Shown here in pieces: positions 26,469-35,114 of a DNA stretch of 64,000 nucleotides (within the stretch, counting starts at the first letter, position 1; every line of letters begins with the position of its first letter). The stretch spans positions 73,276 to 137,275 of the forward strand of contig NZ_LMDJ01000003.1 in the NCBI RefSeq assembly GCF_001425045.1, given 5' to 3'. Both the position numbers and the translations under genes were made by a program. The notes below the pieces were generated by a model. It did not search any database and was not told the DNA's origin. It saw only the letters and a program-made list of their open reading frames with translations. Source of the DNA: Massilia sp. Root351. Its GTDB lineage: Bacteria > Pseudomonadota > Gammaproteobacteria > Burkholderiales > Burkholderiaceae_D.

Positions 26469-27335
26469 TCAAGCATGGCGCGCGCTAAAGCTGCGCAACC
26501 ATTCCGCGCTCGCCTCGTCGGCCGGGAAGAAGGCTTCCAGCCGCAGTTCGTGCACGGTGACGTCGTGCGGCGTGCCCAGCGTGGTGATGGTGGTGAACAG
26601 GTTCAGCGCCACGCCGTCCTTGCGGATGGCGAGCGGCAGGAAGGGCAAGGCGCGGCGGTCGAAGTCGGGAGCCAGTCCGGCGGCGCCCGCGCCGGCAGCC
26701 CCGGGCCCGGCACCCGGCAGCGACAGCGTGCGCAGCTCGGACAGCAGCGTGCTGGCCTCGCTGCCGGGACCGTCGCTCATGGCTTCGCGCTGTATCCAGT
26801 GCAGCAGGTCGGCGCCGACCGCTTCCCAGTTCTGCAGATAGGGCCGCAGGCCGTCCGGCGCCAGCGTCAGCTTGAGCACGTTGATGCTGCCGTCGCGCGG
26901 GATCTGCGCCTGGTCCGGCATGCCGAGCAGCCATTTGAAGAAATGGTTGGCGGGCTCGTTGCTCATCACCAGGTTCCACAGCCGGTCCACCACCAGCGCC
27001 GGATACGGCGCCTGCTGGGCCAGCATGAAATCGAGCGCCCGCTTGACGGCGCGCAGCTCCGGGTCGTCCATCTTGCGCTCCTGGTAGGCCGGCGCGTACC
27101 CTGCCGCCAGCAGCATCACATTGCGTTCGCGCAGCGGGATGTCGAGCGCCATGCCCAGCTTCAGTATCATGTCGCGGCTCGGCTGCGAACGCCCGCTTTC
27201 CAGGAAACTGATGTGGCGCTGCGAAATGCCGCTCTCGGTGGCCAGCCGCAGCTGGCTGTGGCCGCGCTTGCCGCGCCAGTAGCGCAGCGCAGCCGCGAAG
27301 TCGCGGAAGTACTGGCCGGGTGCGGCGGCGCTCAT
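26469..27335 (-). CDS. Helix-turn-helix regulator with MmyB-like ligand domain
   Basis: A 288-residue regulator. The N-terminal XRE-type helix-turn-helix spans about residues 19-75 (QLRLATESGISQRHISFLES, with RSQPSRDMILKLGMALDIP). The rest resembles the MmyB-like ligand-binding domain (LVVDRLWNLVMSNEPANHFF and TTLGTPHDVTVHELRLEAFF). Its start overlaps the end of the alpha/beta hydrolase gene by 4 bp, so the two are translationally coupled. It may regulate this local cluster. Confidence 0.9.
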   Translation of the reverse strand: MSAAAPGQYFRDFAAALRYWRGKRGHSQLRLATESGISQRHISFLESGRSQPSRDMILKLGMALDIPLRERNVMLLAAGYAPAYQERKMDDPELRAVKRALDFMLAQQAPYPALVVDRLWNLVMSNEPANHFFKWLLGMPDQAQIPRDGSINVLKLTLAPDGLRPYLQNWEAVGADLLHWIQREAMSDGPGSEASTLLSELRTLSLPGAGPGAAGAGAAGLAPDFDRRALPFLPLAIRKDGVALNLFTTITTLGTPHDVTVHELRLEAFFPADEASAEWLRSFSARHA

Positions 27336-28186
27336 GCGGGCTCCGAGATGAATTCGAGCAGGTCGCCGTTGACACGCCCCATGTGAGTCACGAACATGCC
27401 GTGCGGCGCGCCGTGGTACACCTCCAGCCGGGCATTGGGCAGCAGGGCCGCCGTGCGGCGCGCCGTCAGCTCCAGCGGCGCGCTGACGTCCAGGTCGCCG
27501 GCAATGAGCAGCACCGGCACGGCGATGCCGGGCAGTTCGGGGCGGAAGTCGGCTTCGGTCACGGCGCGGTTGCATTCGCGCAGCGCCAGCGCCGAGGTGC
27601 CCAGCGCCAGTTGCCGCAGCCAACCGGCGAGGGCGGGCGAGGTTGCCGGCGTCAGGAAGGGCGGCGTATTGTGGTCCAGCCATTGCGGGAAATCCTTGAC
27701 CAGCAGCTCGTTGCGGAAGTAATCGAGCAGCGCGGGATCGAAGCCGTCCGGGTTGTCCGGCAGGCGCTGGACTACCGGCGTCATGGTGCCCAGCAGGGCC
27801 ACGCGCCGCACCCGCGCGCTGCCGTGGCGGCTCAGGTAGCGCACGATTTCGTTGCAGCCCATGGAGTGGCCCACCAGCGTCACGCCGCGCAGGTCCAGCG
27901 CCTCGATCACGGCGGCGATGTCGCCGGCCAGCGTGTCGAAATCGTAGCCGCGTCCCGGATCGCTGGAGCGGCCATGGCCGCGCCGGTCGAAGGCCATCAC
28001 GCGCAGCCCCTGGCTGTGCAGCGCCAGCATCTGATAATTCCAGGCGTCCGACGGCAGCGACCAGCCGCCGACGAACAGCACCGGCTCGCCGCCCGGCTGG
28101 TCCCAGTCGCGGTAGAACAGATCGGCGCCGTCGGCGGTGCGGATGAAACCGGGTGCGGCGATGCGGGGGGCGTCGGGCTGGCTCAT
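27332..28186 (-). CDS. Alpha/beta-fold hydrolase
   Basis: A 284-residue hydrolase. The catalytic Ser is in the nucleophile elbow LVGHSMGCNEIV (near 108), the acid is probably the Asp of LIAGDLDVSAPLE, and the His is in YHGAPHGMFVTH near the end. The oxyanion region (VGGWSLPSDAWNYQM) and FDRRGHGRSSDP resemble chloroperoxidase/esterase-type members. No cofactor is needed and it is probably cytoplasmic. It lies 27 bp after the SnoaL-like gene and overlaps the HTH gene, forming a three-gene unit. Substrate unknown. Confidence 0.92.
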   Translation of the reverse strand: MSQPDAPRIAAPGFIRTADGADLFYRDWDQPGGEPVLFVGGWSLPSDAWNYQMLALHSQGLRVMAFDRRGHGRSSDPGRGYDFDTLAGDIAAVIEALDLRGVTLVGHSMGCNEIVRYLSRHGSARVRRVALLGTMTPVVQRLPDNPDGFDPALLDYFRNELLVKDFPQWLDHNTPPFLTPATSPALAGWLRQLALGTSALALRECNRAVTEADFRPELPGIAVPVLLIAGDLDVSAPLELTARRTAALLPNARLEVYHGAPHGMFVTHMGRVNGDLLEFISEPA

Positions 28187-28213
28187 GATGGTCTTCTTGT
28201 CTGGTCTGCGGGC

Positions 28214-28570
28214 TCAGGCCTGGTTCAGGAAGCCGGTGACCTTCACCAGCCGGCCATCGTCGCTGACGGTGGCCACGTCGGTGCCGCGCGCCACCGGCTT
28301 GGCGCCGGGCACGCCCAGCGACCAGGAGAAGCGCACCACGTCGTTGTGGCCGTCAGGCGTACCGTCCAGCACGAACCGCATGCCTGGGAAATGGCCTTGC
28401 GCCGCGCCTATCATGGCGTCGATGCCGGTGTGGCCGTCGCCGCGCATCATCGGGTCGAGGTAGCTGGCGTCCAGCGTGAAGGCGCAGGCCACTTTTGCGC
28501 GGCGGGCGGACGCGTCGCGCTCGTTCCAGGCGGACAGGTATTGTTCAGCGATGTGGGCTGGGTTGTGCAT
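28214..28570 (-). CDS. SnoaL-like / NTF2-fold protein
   Basis: A 118-residue protein of the SnoaL/NTF2 superfamily: HIAEQYLSAWNERDASARRA, then DASYLDPMMRGDGHTGIDAM with the typical Tyr-Leu-Asp pocket residues, and LVKVTGFLNQA at the end. Such proteins are ketosteroid-isomerase-like enzymes or binding proteins. The chemistry cannot be inferred. It is the first gene of a probable unit with the hydrolase and the HTH gene. Confidence 0.85.
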   Translation of the reverse strand: MHNPAHIAEQYLSAWNERDASARRAKVACAFTLDASYLDPMMRGDGHTGIDAMIGAAQGHFPGMRFVLDGTPDGHNDVVRFSWSLGVPGAKPVARGTDVATVSDDGRLVKVTGFLNQA

Positions 28571-28652
28571 GGCGGTCTCCTGTGGGTTATGTCGCTATCG
28601 ACAGAACCATTGTCCCGAAAGCTGCGCCGCGCGGCGATTACGTCCCAGGTAA

Positions 28653-29918
28653 TCAAGACCGTTTCACCCCGGCCAGTACCACCACCCCGCCCAGCGCCAG
28701 GCTGGCCGCCACCAGGTAGATGCCGATGGCGGGGCTGCCGGTGGCGTCCTTCACCGCGCCCACCAGGTAGGGGCTGACGAAGCCGGCCAGGTTGCCCACC
28801 GAGTTGATCAGCGCAATGCCGGCCGCCGCCGCCGTGCCGCCCAGCATGCCGGTCGGCAGGCTCCAGAAGATGGGAAAGGTGCTCAGGATGCCGGCCGTGG
28901 CCACGCTCAGCGCCAGCATGGCCGGCCAGGTGTCGTGGCCGTACCAGGTGCATGCGGCGAGGCCGGCCGCGCCCAGGAAGGCGGCGGTGGCGGCGTGCCA
29001 GCGCCGCTCGCCGCTGCGGTCCGAGTGGCGCGCCGCCAGCACCATGGCCAGCGCCGCCACGCCGTAGGGGATGGCGGTCAGCAGGCCGACCTGGAACACG
29101 TCGTGCACGCCGGTGTTGCGCACCAGCTGCGGCAGCCAGAAGCTCACGCCGTACAAGCCCATCACGAACAGGAAGTAGACCAGCGCCAGCAGCCACACCT
29201 TGCCGCTGGCGAACAGTTGGCGCAGCGGCAGGCGCTGCTTGCCGCCGGCCTCCGCGCCGATGGCGCGCTCCAGGTACTGCTTCTCGTGCTCGCTGAGCCA
29301 GCGCGCGCTGCGGATGCCGTCGTCCAGGCGGAACAGCGTCCACACGCCCAGCAGCACTGACGGGATGCCCTCCAGCAAGAACAGCCATTGCCAGCCCTTC
29401 AGGCTGAGCTCGCCGTCGAAGGCGCGCATGATCCAGCCCGACAGCGGGCCGCCCACCACGCCGGCCACCGCCACCCCGCTCATGAACAGCGCCACGATGC
29501 GGGCGCGGCGTTCGGCCGGATACCAGTAGGTCAGGTACAGAATGATGCCGGGGAAGAAGCCGGCTTCCGCCACGCCCAGCAGGAAGCGCAGCACGTAGAA
29601 GCTGGCCGGCGTGGTGGCGAACATCAGCGCGGCCGAGATCAGGCCCCAGCTGATCATGATGCGGGCGATCCAGATGCGCGCGCCCACTTTCGCCATCAGC
29701 AGGTTGGAGGGCAGCTCGAACAGGAAGTAACCGATGAAGAAGATGCCGGCCCCCAGGCCGTACACGGTGTCCGAATACTGCAGGTCGGCCTGCATGCCCA
29801 GCTTGGCGAAGCCGACGTTGACGCGGTCCAGGTAGGCCGCCACGTAGCACAGGAACAGGAAGGGAACCAGGCGCAGGCTGACCTTGCCGTACAGGGTGTC
29901 GGGAGCGATTTTATCCAT
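28653..29918 (-). CDS. MFS transporter, ACS (anion:cation symporter) type
   Basis: A 421-residue inner-membrane permease with 12 predicted membrane segments. The N-terminal LFLCYVAAYLDRVNVGFAKL and LGVAEAGFFPGIILYLTYWY are typical of the ACS family (phthalate, tartrate and glucarate-type transporters). ATG 29918 is chosen because the family begins about 20 residues before the first segment. It lies upstream of the SnoaL/hydrolase/HTH unit on the same strand, 82 bp away, so it may supply that unit's substrate. Substrate unknown, organic acid likely. Confidence 0.9.
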   Translation of the reverse strand: MDKIAPDTLYGKVSLRLVPFLFLCYVAAYLDRVNVGFAKLGMQADLQYSDTVYGLGAGIFFIGYFLFELPSNLLMAKVGARIWIARIMISWGLISAALMFATTPASFYVLRFLLGVAEAGFFPGIILYLTYWYPAERRARIVALFMSGVAVAGVVGGPLSGWIMRAFDGELSLKGWQWLFLLEGIPSVLLGVWTLFRLDDGIRSARWLSEHEKQYLERAIGAEAGGKQRLPLRQLFASGKVWLLALVYFLFVMGLYGVSFWLPQLVRNTGVHDVFQVGLLTAIPYGVAALAMVLAARHSDRSGERRWHAATAAFLGAAGLAACTWYGHDTWPAMLALSVATAGILSTFPIFWSLPTGMLGGTAAAAGIALINSVGNLAGFVSPYLVGAVKDATGSPAIGIYLVAASLALGGVVVLAGVKRS

Positions 29919-30000
29919 GGGTAATGATTGCACACTCCGTGCTGTTGCGTGCACTGAGTCCGTGTAGAATCATTGCACAAATAACCATAAAGGAGTGACC

Positions 30001-32112
30001 TTGAAACTGTCCCGCATCCTGCCGGCGTGCGCGCTTGCCGCTACCCCGGCCTTTGCAGCAGACGTGGCCCCCGTTGCCGCCAAAACCCAATGGCAGGAAA
30101 CGCGCCACGGCGAAGTCGTGACCGACGACTACCGCTGGCTGCAAAAGAAGGAAGACCCGGCCGTTATCGCCTACCTGAACGCCGAGAACACGTACACCGA
30201 CGCGGCCACTGCCGCCAGCAAGCCGCTGGCGGACAAGCTGTACGCGGAAATCAAGGGCAGGATGCAGGACGTGGACCTGTCGGTGCCTACGCGGCGCGGC
30301 AACTACTACTACTATTCGCGCACCGAGGCGGGCAAGCAGTACCCGCTCAATTGCCGCCGCCGCGCCGGCGCCAATATGGCTTACGACGACAAGGCGCCGG
30401 AAGAAATCCTGCTGGACCAGAACCAGATGGCGCAGGGCAAGAAGTTCTTCGCGGTGGGCGCCATCGTGGTCAGCCCGGACGAGCGCCTGATGGCCTACAC
30501 CACGGACGTGACCGGCTTCCGCCAGTACGAGATGCGCGTCAAGGACCTGAAGACCGGCAAGCTGCTGCCGGCCAGCATGCCGCGCACCACGTCGATCGCC
30601 TGGGCCAGCGACAACAAGACCCTGTTCGTGACCCAGGAAGACGCCACCACCAAGCGCTCGGACCGCCTGTTCAGCCTGGCCGCCGGCGGCGGTGCGCCGC
30701 TACAGCGCTACCACGAGCCGGTGGAGCAGTTCGCGGTGTACGTGAACCGCGACCGCGACGGCAAGCACCTGGTGCTGACCATGCGCGCCACCGACACCGC
30801 CGAGGTGCGGCTGCTGGACGCTGCCAAGCCGAACGGGACTTTCCGCGCCGTGCTGCCGCGCCAGAAGGGCCACCGCTACAGCGTGACGCACCGCGACGGC
30901 CGGCTCTACATCCGCACCGACAAGGACGCCCCTAACTTCCGCATCGTGACGGCCCCGCTGGCCGCGCCGCAGCCGAAGAACTGGGTCGAGCTGGTGCCGC
31001 ATGACAAGGACGTGCTGGTCAGCTCGGCCGACGTGTTCAAGACCCACCTGGTGGTGACGGAGAAGACGCGCGCGCTGAACCGCATCCGCCTGTACAGCTT
31101 CGCCGCCAGGACGTGGCAGACGGTGCAGTTCGAGGATCCGGTGTACACGGCCGACAGCGCCGGCACGCCGGACTACACGGCCGGCCAGTTCCGCGTGTCT
31201 TACCAGTCGCCGCTGACCCCGCCGCAAGTGCTGGACGTGGACATGAACAGCGGCAAGCGCACCCTGCTCAAGCAGCAAGAGGTGGTGGGCGGCTTCGACT
31301 TCAGCCAGTACGAAAGCCGCCGCCTGTGGGCGCCGGCGCGCGACGGCGTGCAGGTGCCGCTGTGGATCGTCTACAAAAAGGGCACGCCGCTGGACGGCAA
31401 GGCGCCGCTGCTGCTGTACGGCTATGGCTCCTACGGTGCACCGAACGACGCGCGCTTCTCGCTGGCGCGCCTGAGCCTGCTCGAACGCGGCGTCATCTAC
31501 GCCGGCGCGCAGATTCGCGGCGGCAACGACATGGGCGAGGACTGGCACAAGGACGGCATGCTGATGAAGAAGAAGAACACCTTCACCGACTTCATCGACA
31601 GCGCCGACTACCTGGTGCGCGAACAATGGACCAGCCCGGAGCGCCTGGTGATCGACGGCCGCAGCGCCGGCGGCCTGCTGATGGGCGCGGTGCTCAATAT
31701 GCGCCCCGGGCTGTTCCGCGCCGCGCACGTGGGCGTGCCCTTCGTGGACGTGATGAACACCATGATGGACGCCAGCCTGCCGCTGACCACCGGCGAATAC
31801 CTGGAATGGGGCGACCCGAACCAGAAGGCGGCCTACGACTACATGCGCAGCTACTCGCCGTACGACAACATCGAGCGCAAAGCCTACCCGTCCATGCTGG
31901 TGACCACCGGCCTGAACGACAGCCAGGTGATGTACTGGGAGCCGGCCAAGTACGTGGCCAAGCTGCGCGCGCACAAGACCGACGCCAACCCGCTGCTGCT
32001 CAAAACCAATATGGGCGCCGGCCACGGCGGCGCTTCCGGACGCTACAACGCCATCGGCGAAACCGCATTCCTGCAGGCCTGGATGCTGTCGCAATGGGGC
32101 ATCACGCAGTAA
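30001..32112 (+). CDS. Exported S9-family prolyl oligopeptidase / oligopeptidase B-type
   Basis: A serine peptidase of 703 residues with a signal peptide (MKLSRILPACALAATPAFAA). It has an N-terminal beta-propeller and a C-terminal alpha/beta-hydrolase domain. The catalytic Ser is near 555 in VIDGRSAGGLLMGAV, the oligopeptidase-B signature; the Asp is in TTGLNDSQVMYWEP and the His in GAGHGGASGRY near 675. The start is TTG at 30001, with a strong ribosome-binding site (AAAGGAG) five bases upstream; the GTG at 29995 overlaps that site and is less likely. It probably acts in the periplasm on short peptides after basic residues. Confidence 0.93.
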   Translation: MKLSRILPACALAATPAFAADVAPVAAKTQWQETRHGEVVTDDYRWLQKKEDPAVIAYLNAENTYTDAATAASKPLADKLYAEIKGRMQDVDLSVPTRRGNYYYYSRTEAGKQYPLNCRRRAGANMAYDDKAPEEILLDQNQMAQGKKFFAVGAIVVSPDERLMAYTTDVTGFRQYEMRVKDLKTGKLLPASMPRTTSIAWASDNKTLFVTQEDATTKRSDRLFSLAAGGGAPLQRYHEPVEQFAVYVNRDRDGKHLVLTMRATDTAEVRLLDAAKPNGTFRAVLPRQKGHRYSVTHRDGRLYIRTDKDAPNFRIVTAPLAAPQPKNWVELVPHDKDVLVSSADVFKTHLVVTEKTRALNRIRLYSFAARTWQTVQFEDPVYTADSAGTPDYTAGQFRVSYQSPLTPPQVLDVDMNSGKRTLLKQQEVVGGFDFSQYESRRLWAPARDGVQVPLWIVYKKGTPLDGKAPLLLYGYGSYGAPNDARFSLARLSLLERGVIYAGAQIRGGNDMGEDWHKDGMLMKKKNTFTDFIDSADYLVREQWTSPERLVIDGRSAGGLLMGAVLNMRPGLFRAAHVGVPFVDVMNTMMDASLPLTTGEYLEWGDPNQKAAYDYMRSYSPYDNIERKAYPSMLVTTGLNDSQVMYWEPAKYVAKLRAHKTDANPLLLKTNMGAGHGGASGRYNAIGETAFLQAWMLSQWGITQ

Positions 32113-32127
32113 GGCATAAAAAAAATC

Positions 32128-32156
32128 TTGCGCAACAAGAATGGGGCGTCTATAAT
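32128..32156 (+). promoter_or_regulatory. Promoter of the tRNA operon
   Basis: TTGCGC (32128-32133) and a perfect TATAAT (32151-32156) are 17 bp apart. Transcription would start near 32163, about 40 bases before the first tRNA. Confidence 0.85.
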
Positions 32157-32201
32157 TCGGCCTCCTTCAGACGTAGTGACACACGTCGAAGTGTTCCAGA
32201 T

Positions 32202-32277
32202 GGGCGCTTAGCTCAGTTGGTAGAGCGGAGCCCTTACAAGGCTTAGGTCGGGAGTTCGAGCCTCTCAGCGCCCACCA
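32202..32277 (+). tRNA. tRNA-Val (anticodon TAC), copy 1
   Basis: A 76-base cloverleaf with an encoded CCA. GGGCGCT pairs with AGCGCCC in the acceptor stem. The D-loop is AGCTCAGTTGGTAGAGC. The anticodon loop CTTACAA reads TAC. The T-arm is GGGAGTTCGAGCCTC. Confidence 0.97.
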
Positions 32278-32318
32278 TCTAAAGAACACGGATAAATGAA
32301 GCCCAGTTGCGAAAGCAC

Positions 32319-32395
32319 GGAGCGGTAGTTCAGTTGGTTAGAATACCGGCCTGTCACGCCGGGGGTCGCGGGTTCGAGTCCCGTCCGCTCCGCCA
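32319..32395 (+). tRNA. tRNA-Asp (anticodon GTC), copy 1
   Basis: A 77-base cloverleaf with CCA. The acceptor stem is GGAGCGG / CCGCTCC. The anticodon loop CTGTCAC sits in the stem CCGGC / GCCGG. The T-arm is CGGGTTCGAGTCCCG. Confidence 0.97.
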
Positions 32396-32444
32396 GTTTG
32401 AGTAGTAAAACGATATGCTGACACATATCGAGCATGGTCCAGAT

Positions 32445-32520
32445 GGGCGCTTAGCTCAGTTGGTAGAGCGGAGCCCTTACAAGGCTTAGGTCGGGAGTTC
32501 GAGCCTCTCAGCGCCCACCA
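32445..32520 (+). tRNA. tRNA-Val (anticodon TAC), copy 2
   Basis: Identical over its full 76 bases to copy 1 at 32202. It belongs to a duplicated Val-Asp segment. Confidence 0.97.
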
Positions 32521-32553
32521 TCCCGGACATGCACCACCAGTTGCGCAAGCAAC

Positions 32554-32630
32554 GGAGCGGTAGTTCAGTTGGTTAGAATACCGGCCTGTCACGCCGGGGG
32601 TCGCGGGTTCGAGTCCCGTCCGCTCCGCCA
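32554..32630 (+). tRNA. tRNA-Asp (anticodon GTC), copy 2
   Basis: Identical over its full 77 bases to copy 1 at 32319. It is the last tRNA of the operon, 11 bp before the terminator. Confidence 0.97.
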
Positions 32631-32641
32631 GCTATACTGAG

Positions 32642-32667
32642 AAAGGCCTGATTCGTCAGGCCTTTTT
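32642..32667 (+). terminator. Rho-independent terminator after the tRNA operon
   Basis: AAAGGCCTGA pairs with TCAGGCCTTT around a TTCG loop, and the T-run continues as TTC. It separates the tRNA transcript from the next coding gene. Confidence 0.93.
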
Positions 32668-32685
32668 CTATTTCGGAAGCAAAAC

Positions 32686-33903
32686 ATGGTTCATCCCTAT
32701 TTGCAATTCCGCCTGCGCATGGCGCGCCACGGCTTGCGGCAATTTCTTGCCAGCCTGGCCAATTCCCTTGAAATCACGCTGCTCGGCTTCGGCCCGGTGC
32801 TGCTCGGCCTGGCCGCCGCCATCGCCCTGCCCGGCATGCTGGCCGTCACCCTGCGCTGGCCCGCCATGCTGGCCATCCTGGCCGCTCAAGCGCTGTTCGC
32901 CGCGCTGCCGGCGGTGCTGCTGCGCCAGCGCCTGCACCCGGCCGACGCCGTGGCCTGGGCCCGTCCGCTGCCCGTGCCGCCGGCACTGGGCTGGAGCGCC
33001 GACGCGCTGGCCGCAGGCCTGATCGCTGGACCGCTGACCGGACTGTACGCGGTGTCTGCCAGTATTTGGCTGTTCCAGTGGCCGGACTGGCTGCGCCCGG
33101 TGGCGCCGCAAGCCATCGCCGCCACCGCGCTGTCGCTGCTGCTGGGCTGGGCGCTGGCCACACTGGCGCTGGCCCGGCGCCGCCTGCGCCCTGCCCTCGC
33201 CGCGCCGCTTTTCCCACGCCGCGCCCGCAAGAGGCACCACGCAGTAACACTTGCCGCCGCAGGCAGCGCCGGGACGGGGCCTGCCGGCGCGGGAACGGCT
33301 GCGCCGGGCTACGCGCCGCGCCCCTTGCGGCCGCTGCTGCCCGCGCTATGGCATCGGCTGTTCTGGCTGCCGTTCTGGCGTGCCGAGAACCGCGTCGGCG
33401 TGCAGCAATGCCTGCTGCTGGCCAGCGCGCTGGGCTGCACCGCCGCGTGGCTGCTCGGGCCCGGCCTGGGCCTGCCGTTGCCCGGCGCGGCCATGGGTGG
33501 CCTGGCCTCCGCCATGCTGATCCTGCTGACCGACCGTGGCGACAAGGCGGTGCGCGAACAGGCCGCCCGGCTGCGTCCGATACTGGCGCCGTGGCCGCTG
33601 GACGCCGCAGCGCTGCTGCTGTGCGCCCGCCTGTTCACCCTGCTGCCCGCCGCCGCTGTGCTGGCCGCCTTTGCCGCGCTGGCCTTCGGCGCGCCGGGCG
33701 CCCCCGCAGCAATGACAGCCGCACCAGACGCAGCAACGCCCGCAGCGGCAGCCGGCCCTGGCTCCCGGGCGGCGCTGGTGTGGCTGGCCACGGCCGGCAC
33801 GGCCTGCGGCGCCATCGTGGCGCTCAATCCGGGACCGCGCGGCCGCGTGGTGCTGGTGGTGCTGTCCATCCTGATCCTGACCGCCATAGGAAGCGAATTC
33901 TGA
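32686..33903 (+). CDS. Membrane protein, probable ABC-transporter permease partner
   Basis: A 405-residue hydrophobic protein with about eight predicted membrane segments, very rich in Ala, Leu and Pro. I do not recognise a family. It overlaps the ATP-binding protein gene by one base (TGATG), so the two are translationally coupled and it is most likely the permease of that transporter. Hydrophobic segments fall in two blocks (LGFGPVLLGLAAAIALPG to LSLLLGWALATLALA, then CLLLASALGCTAAWLL to VVLVVLSILILTA), divided by an Arg-rich and Pro-rich region near residues 165-215. It starts just downstream of the tRNA terminator. Confidence 0.8.
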   Translation: MVHPYLQFRLRMARHGLRQFLASLANSLEITLLGFGPVLLGLAAAIALPGMLAVTLRWPAMLAILAAQALFAALPAVLLRQRLHPADAVAWARPLPVPPALGWSADALAAGLIAGPLTGLYAVSASIWLFQWPDWLRPVAPQAIAATALSLLLGWALATLALARRRLRPALAAPLFPRRARKRHHAVTLAAAGSAGTGPAGAGTAAPGYAPRPLRPLLPALWHRLFWLPFWRAENRVGVQQCLLLASALGCTAAWLLGPGLGLPLPGAAMGGLASAMLILLTDRGDKAVREQAARLRPILAPWPLDAAALLLCARLFTLLPAAAVLAAFAALAFGAPGAPAAMTAAPDAATPAAAAGPGSRAALVWLATAGTACGAIVALNPGPRGRVVLVVLSILILTAIGSEF

Positions 33904-34529
33904 TGCTGCACATCGAAAGCCTGGACTTCGAATACGCCGCCCGGCCCCTGTTCCGCCAGCTGAGCCTGCGTCTCGGCGCCGGCATCACCTGGCTGCGCGG
34001 CGAAAACGGCACCGGCAAGACCACGCTGCTGAAACTGGCAGCAGGCGCGCTGCAGCCGCACGCGGGCACGATAGCCCTGGCGCCGCCCGGCAGCGGCGCT
34101 GGCCCCGCCATCGGCAGCGCCGCCCAGCCGCTGGCCTACCGCCTGCAAAGCTACTACTGCGGCGGCGACACGCCCGAGCTGCCCTGGCTTACCGTGCGCG
34201 AACTGCTGGACCTGCACGTGGCGCTGTATCCGGCCACCGACGCGGCCCTGCTGGAGGCCGAACTGCGCGCCTTCCGCCTGCTCATCGCGCTGGACCAGCC
34301 GGTCACCACGCTGTCGCTGGGCCAGCACAGGAAGATGCAGCTGAGCCTGGCCCTGGCGCTGCCGGTGGCGCTGCTGCTGATCGACGAGCCCTTCAACGGA
34401 CTGGACGCGGCCGCCGTCGACTACCTGCGCGCCCAGCTGGCCGATCCGGCCCGCCTGGCGCGCCAGTGCATCGTGCTGACCAGCCATGTGGAACCGGGCG
34501 TGCCGCTGGCGCAAACGGTCGAGTTGTGA
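33903..34529 (+). CDS. ABC transporter ATP-binding protein
   Basis: A 208-residue ATPase. The Walker A is RGENGTGKTTLLK (near 36), the signature is TLSLGQHRKMQLSL (a variant of LSGGQ), and the Walker B is ALLLIDEPFNGLDA, with the switch His in VLTSHVEPG. The short length and the CcmA-like opening (LFRQLSLRLGAGITWLRG) suggest a small exporter. With the preceding membrane protein it forms a two-gene unit. Substrate unknown. Confidence 0.93.
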   Translation: MLHIESLDFEYAARPLFRQLSLRLGAGITWLRGENGTGKTTLLKLAAGALQPHAGTIALAPPGSGAGPAIGSAAQPLAYRLQSYYCGGDTPELPWLTVRELLDLHVALYPATDAALLEAELRAFRLLIALDQPVTTLSLGQHRKMQLSLALALPVALLLIDEPFNGLDAAAVDYLRAQLADPARLARQCIVLTSHVEPGVPLAQTVEL

Positions 34530-34634
34530 TTCCTTAGCAACAAGAGCGGGCGCCCCAAGCCGCGGAATGCGCGGCCGGCCGGGAAACCGGCGACAATGAT
34601 GTTGCTTTGCACAAAACCTCCACGGAGCACCCCG

Positions 34635-35114
34635 ATGTTCGGCTTCCTCAAGACCCAAACCCTGTCCCCGCGCCTGCACCGCCTGAAGCAGTCGGCGCTG
34701 TTCGCCTCGCTCACTCCGCTGGAGCTGAAAATCGTCGACGACATGCTGCACGAGCGGCGCTACCTGTCCGGCGAAATCATTTTCGACCAGGGCGAGGAAG
34801 GCCAGGCGCTGTACCTGGTGACGGCCGGCCGCGTGATCATCACGCGCGCGCTGGACCACAGCGCGGAAGTGGTGGCCGAGGTGGGTCCCGGCTCCTTCTT
34901 CGGCGACCTGGCCCTGCTCGACAACTCGCCGCGCAACGCCCAGGCGCGCGCGCTCGACAACTGTGAGGTGGCGGTGTTCTTCCGCGCCGACTTCATGGGG
35001 CTGATGGAAACCGACGCCGTGATCGGCTACAAGATCTCGCTCGCGCTGGCGCGCCATATCGCGCACCGGCTGCGCGAATGGATGTCGGGCCGGCCGCAGA
35101 TCGAGGCGCTGTGA
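34635..35114 (+). CDS. Cyclic-nucleotide-binding domain protein
   Basis: A 159-residue protein that is mainly one Crp-like cNMP-binding barrel: SALFASLTPLELKIVDDMLH, IIFDQGEEGQALYLVTAGRV, then the phosphate-binding cassette GSFFGDLALLDNSPRNAQARA with the Arg that contacts the cyclic phosphate position. It has no DNA-binding helix-turn-helix, so it is not a Crp-type regulator. The C-terminus is helical. It overlaps the following AI-2E-family permease gene by one base (TGATG), implying co-translation and perhaps that it regulates the permease. The ligand is not established. Confidence 0.9.
   Translation: MFGFLKTQTLSPRLHRLKQSALFASLTPLELKIVDDMLHERRYLSGEIIFDQGEEGQALYLVTAGRVIITRALDHSAEVVAEVGPGSFFGDLALLDNSPRNAQARALDNCEVAVFFRADFMGLMETDAVIGYKISLALARHIAHRLREWMSGRPQIEAL

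Noticed and set aside
32202..32630. Attachment site in the tRNA operon
   Set aside because: The tRNA duplicates are complete genes rather than 3'-end fragments, and no integrase is near.
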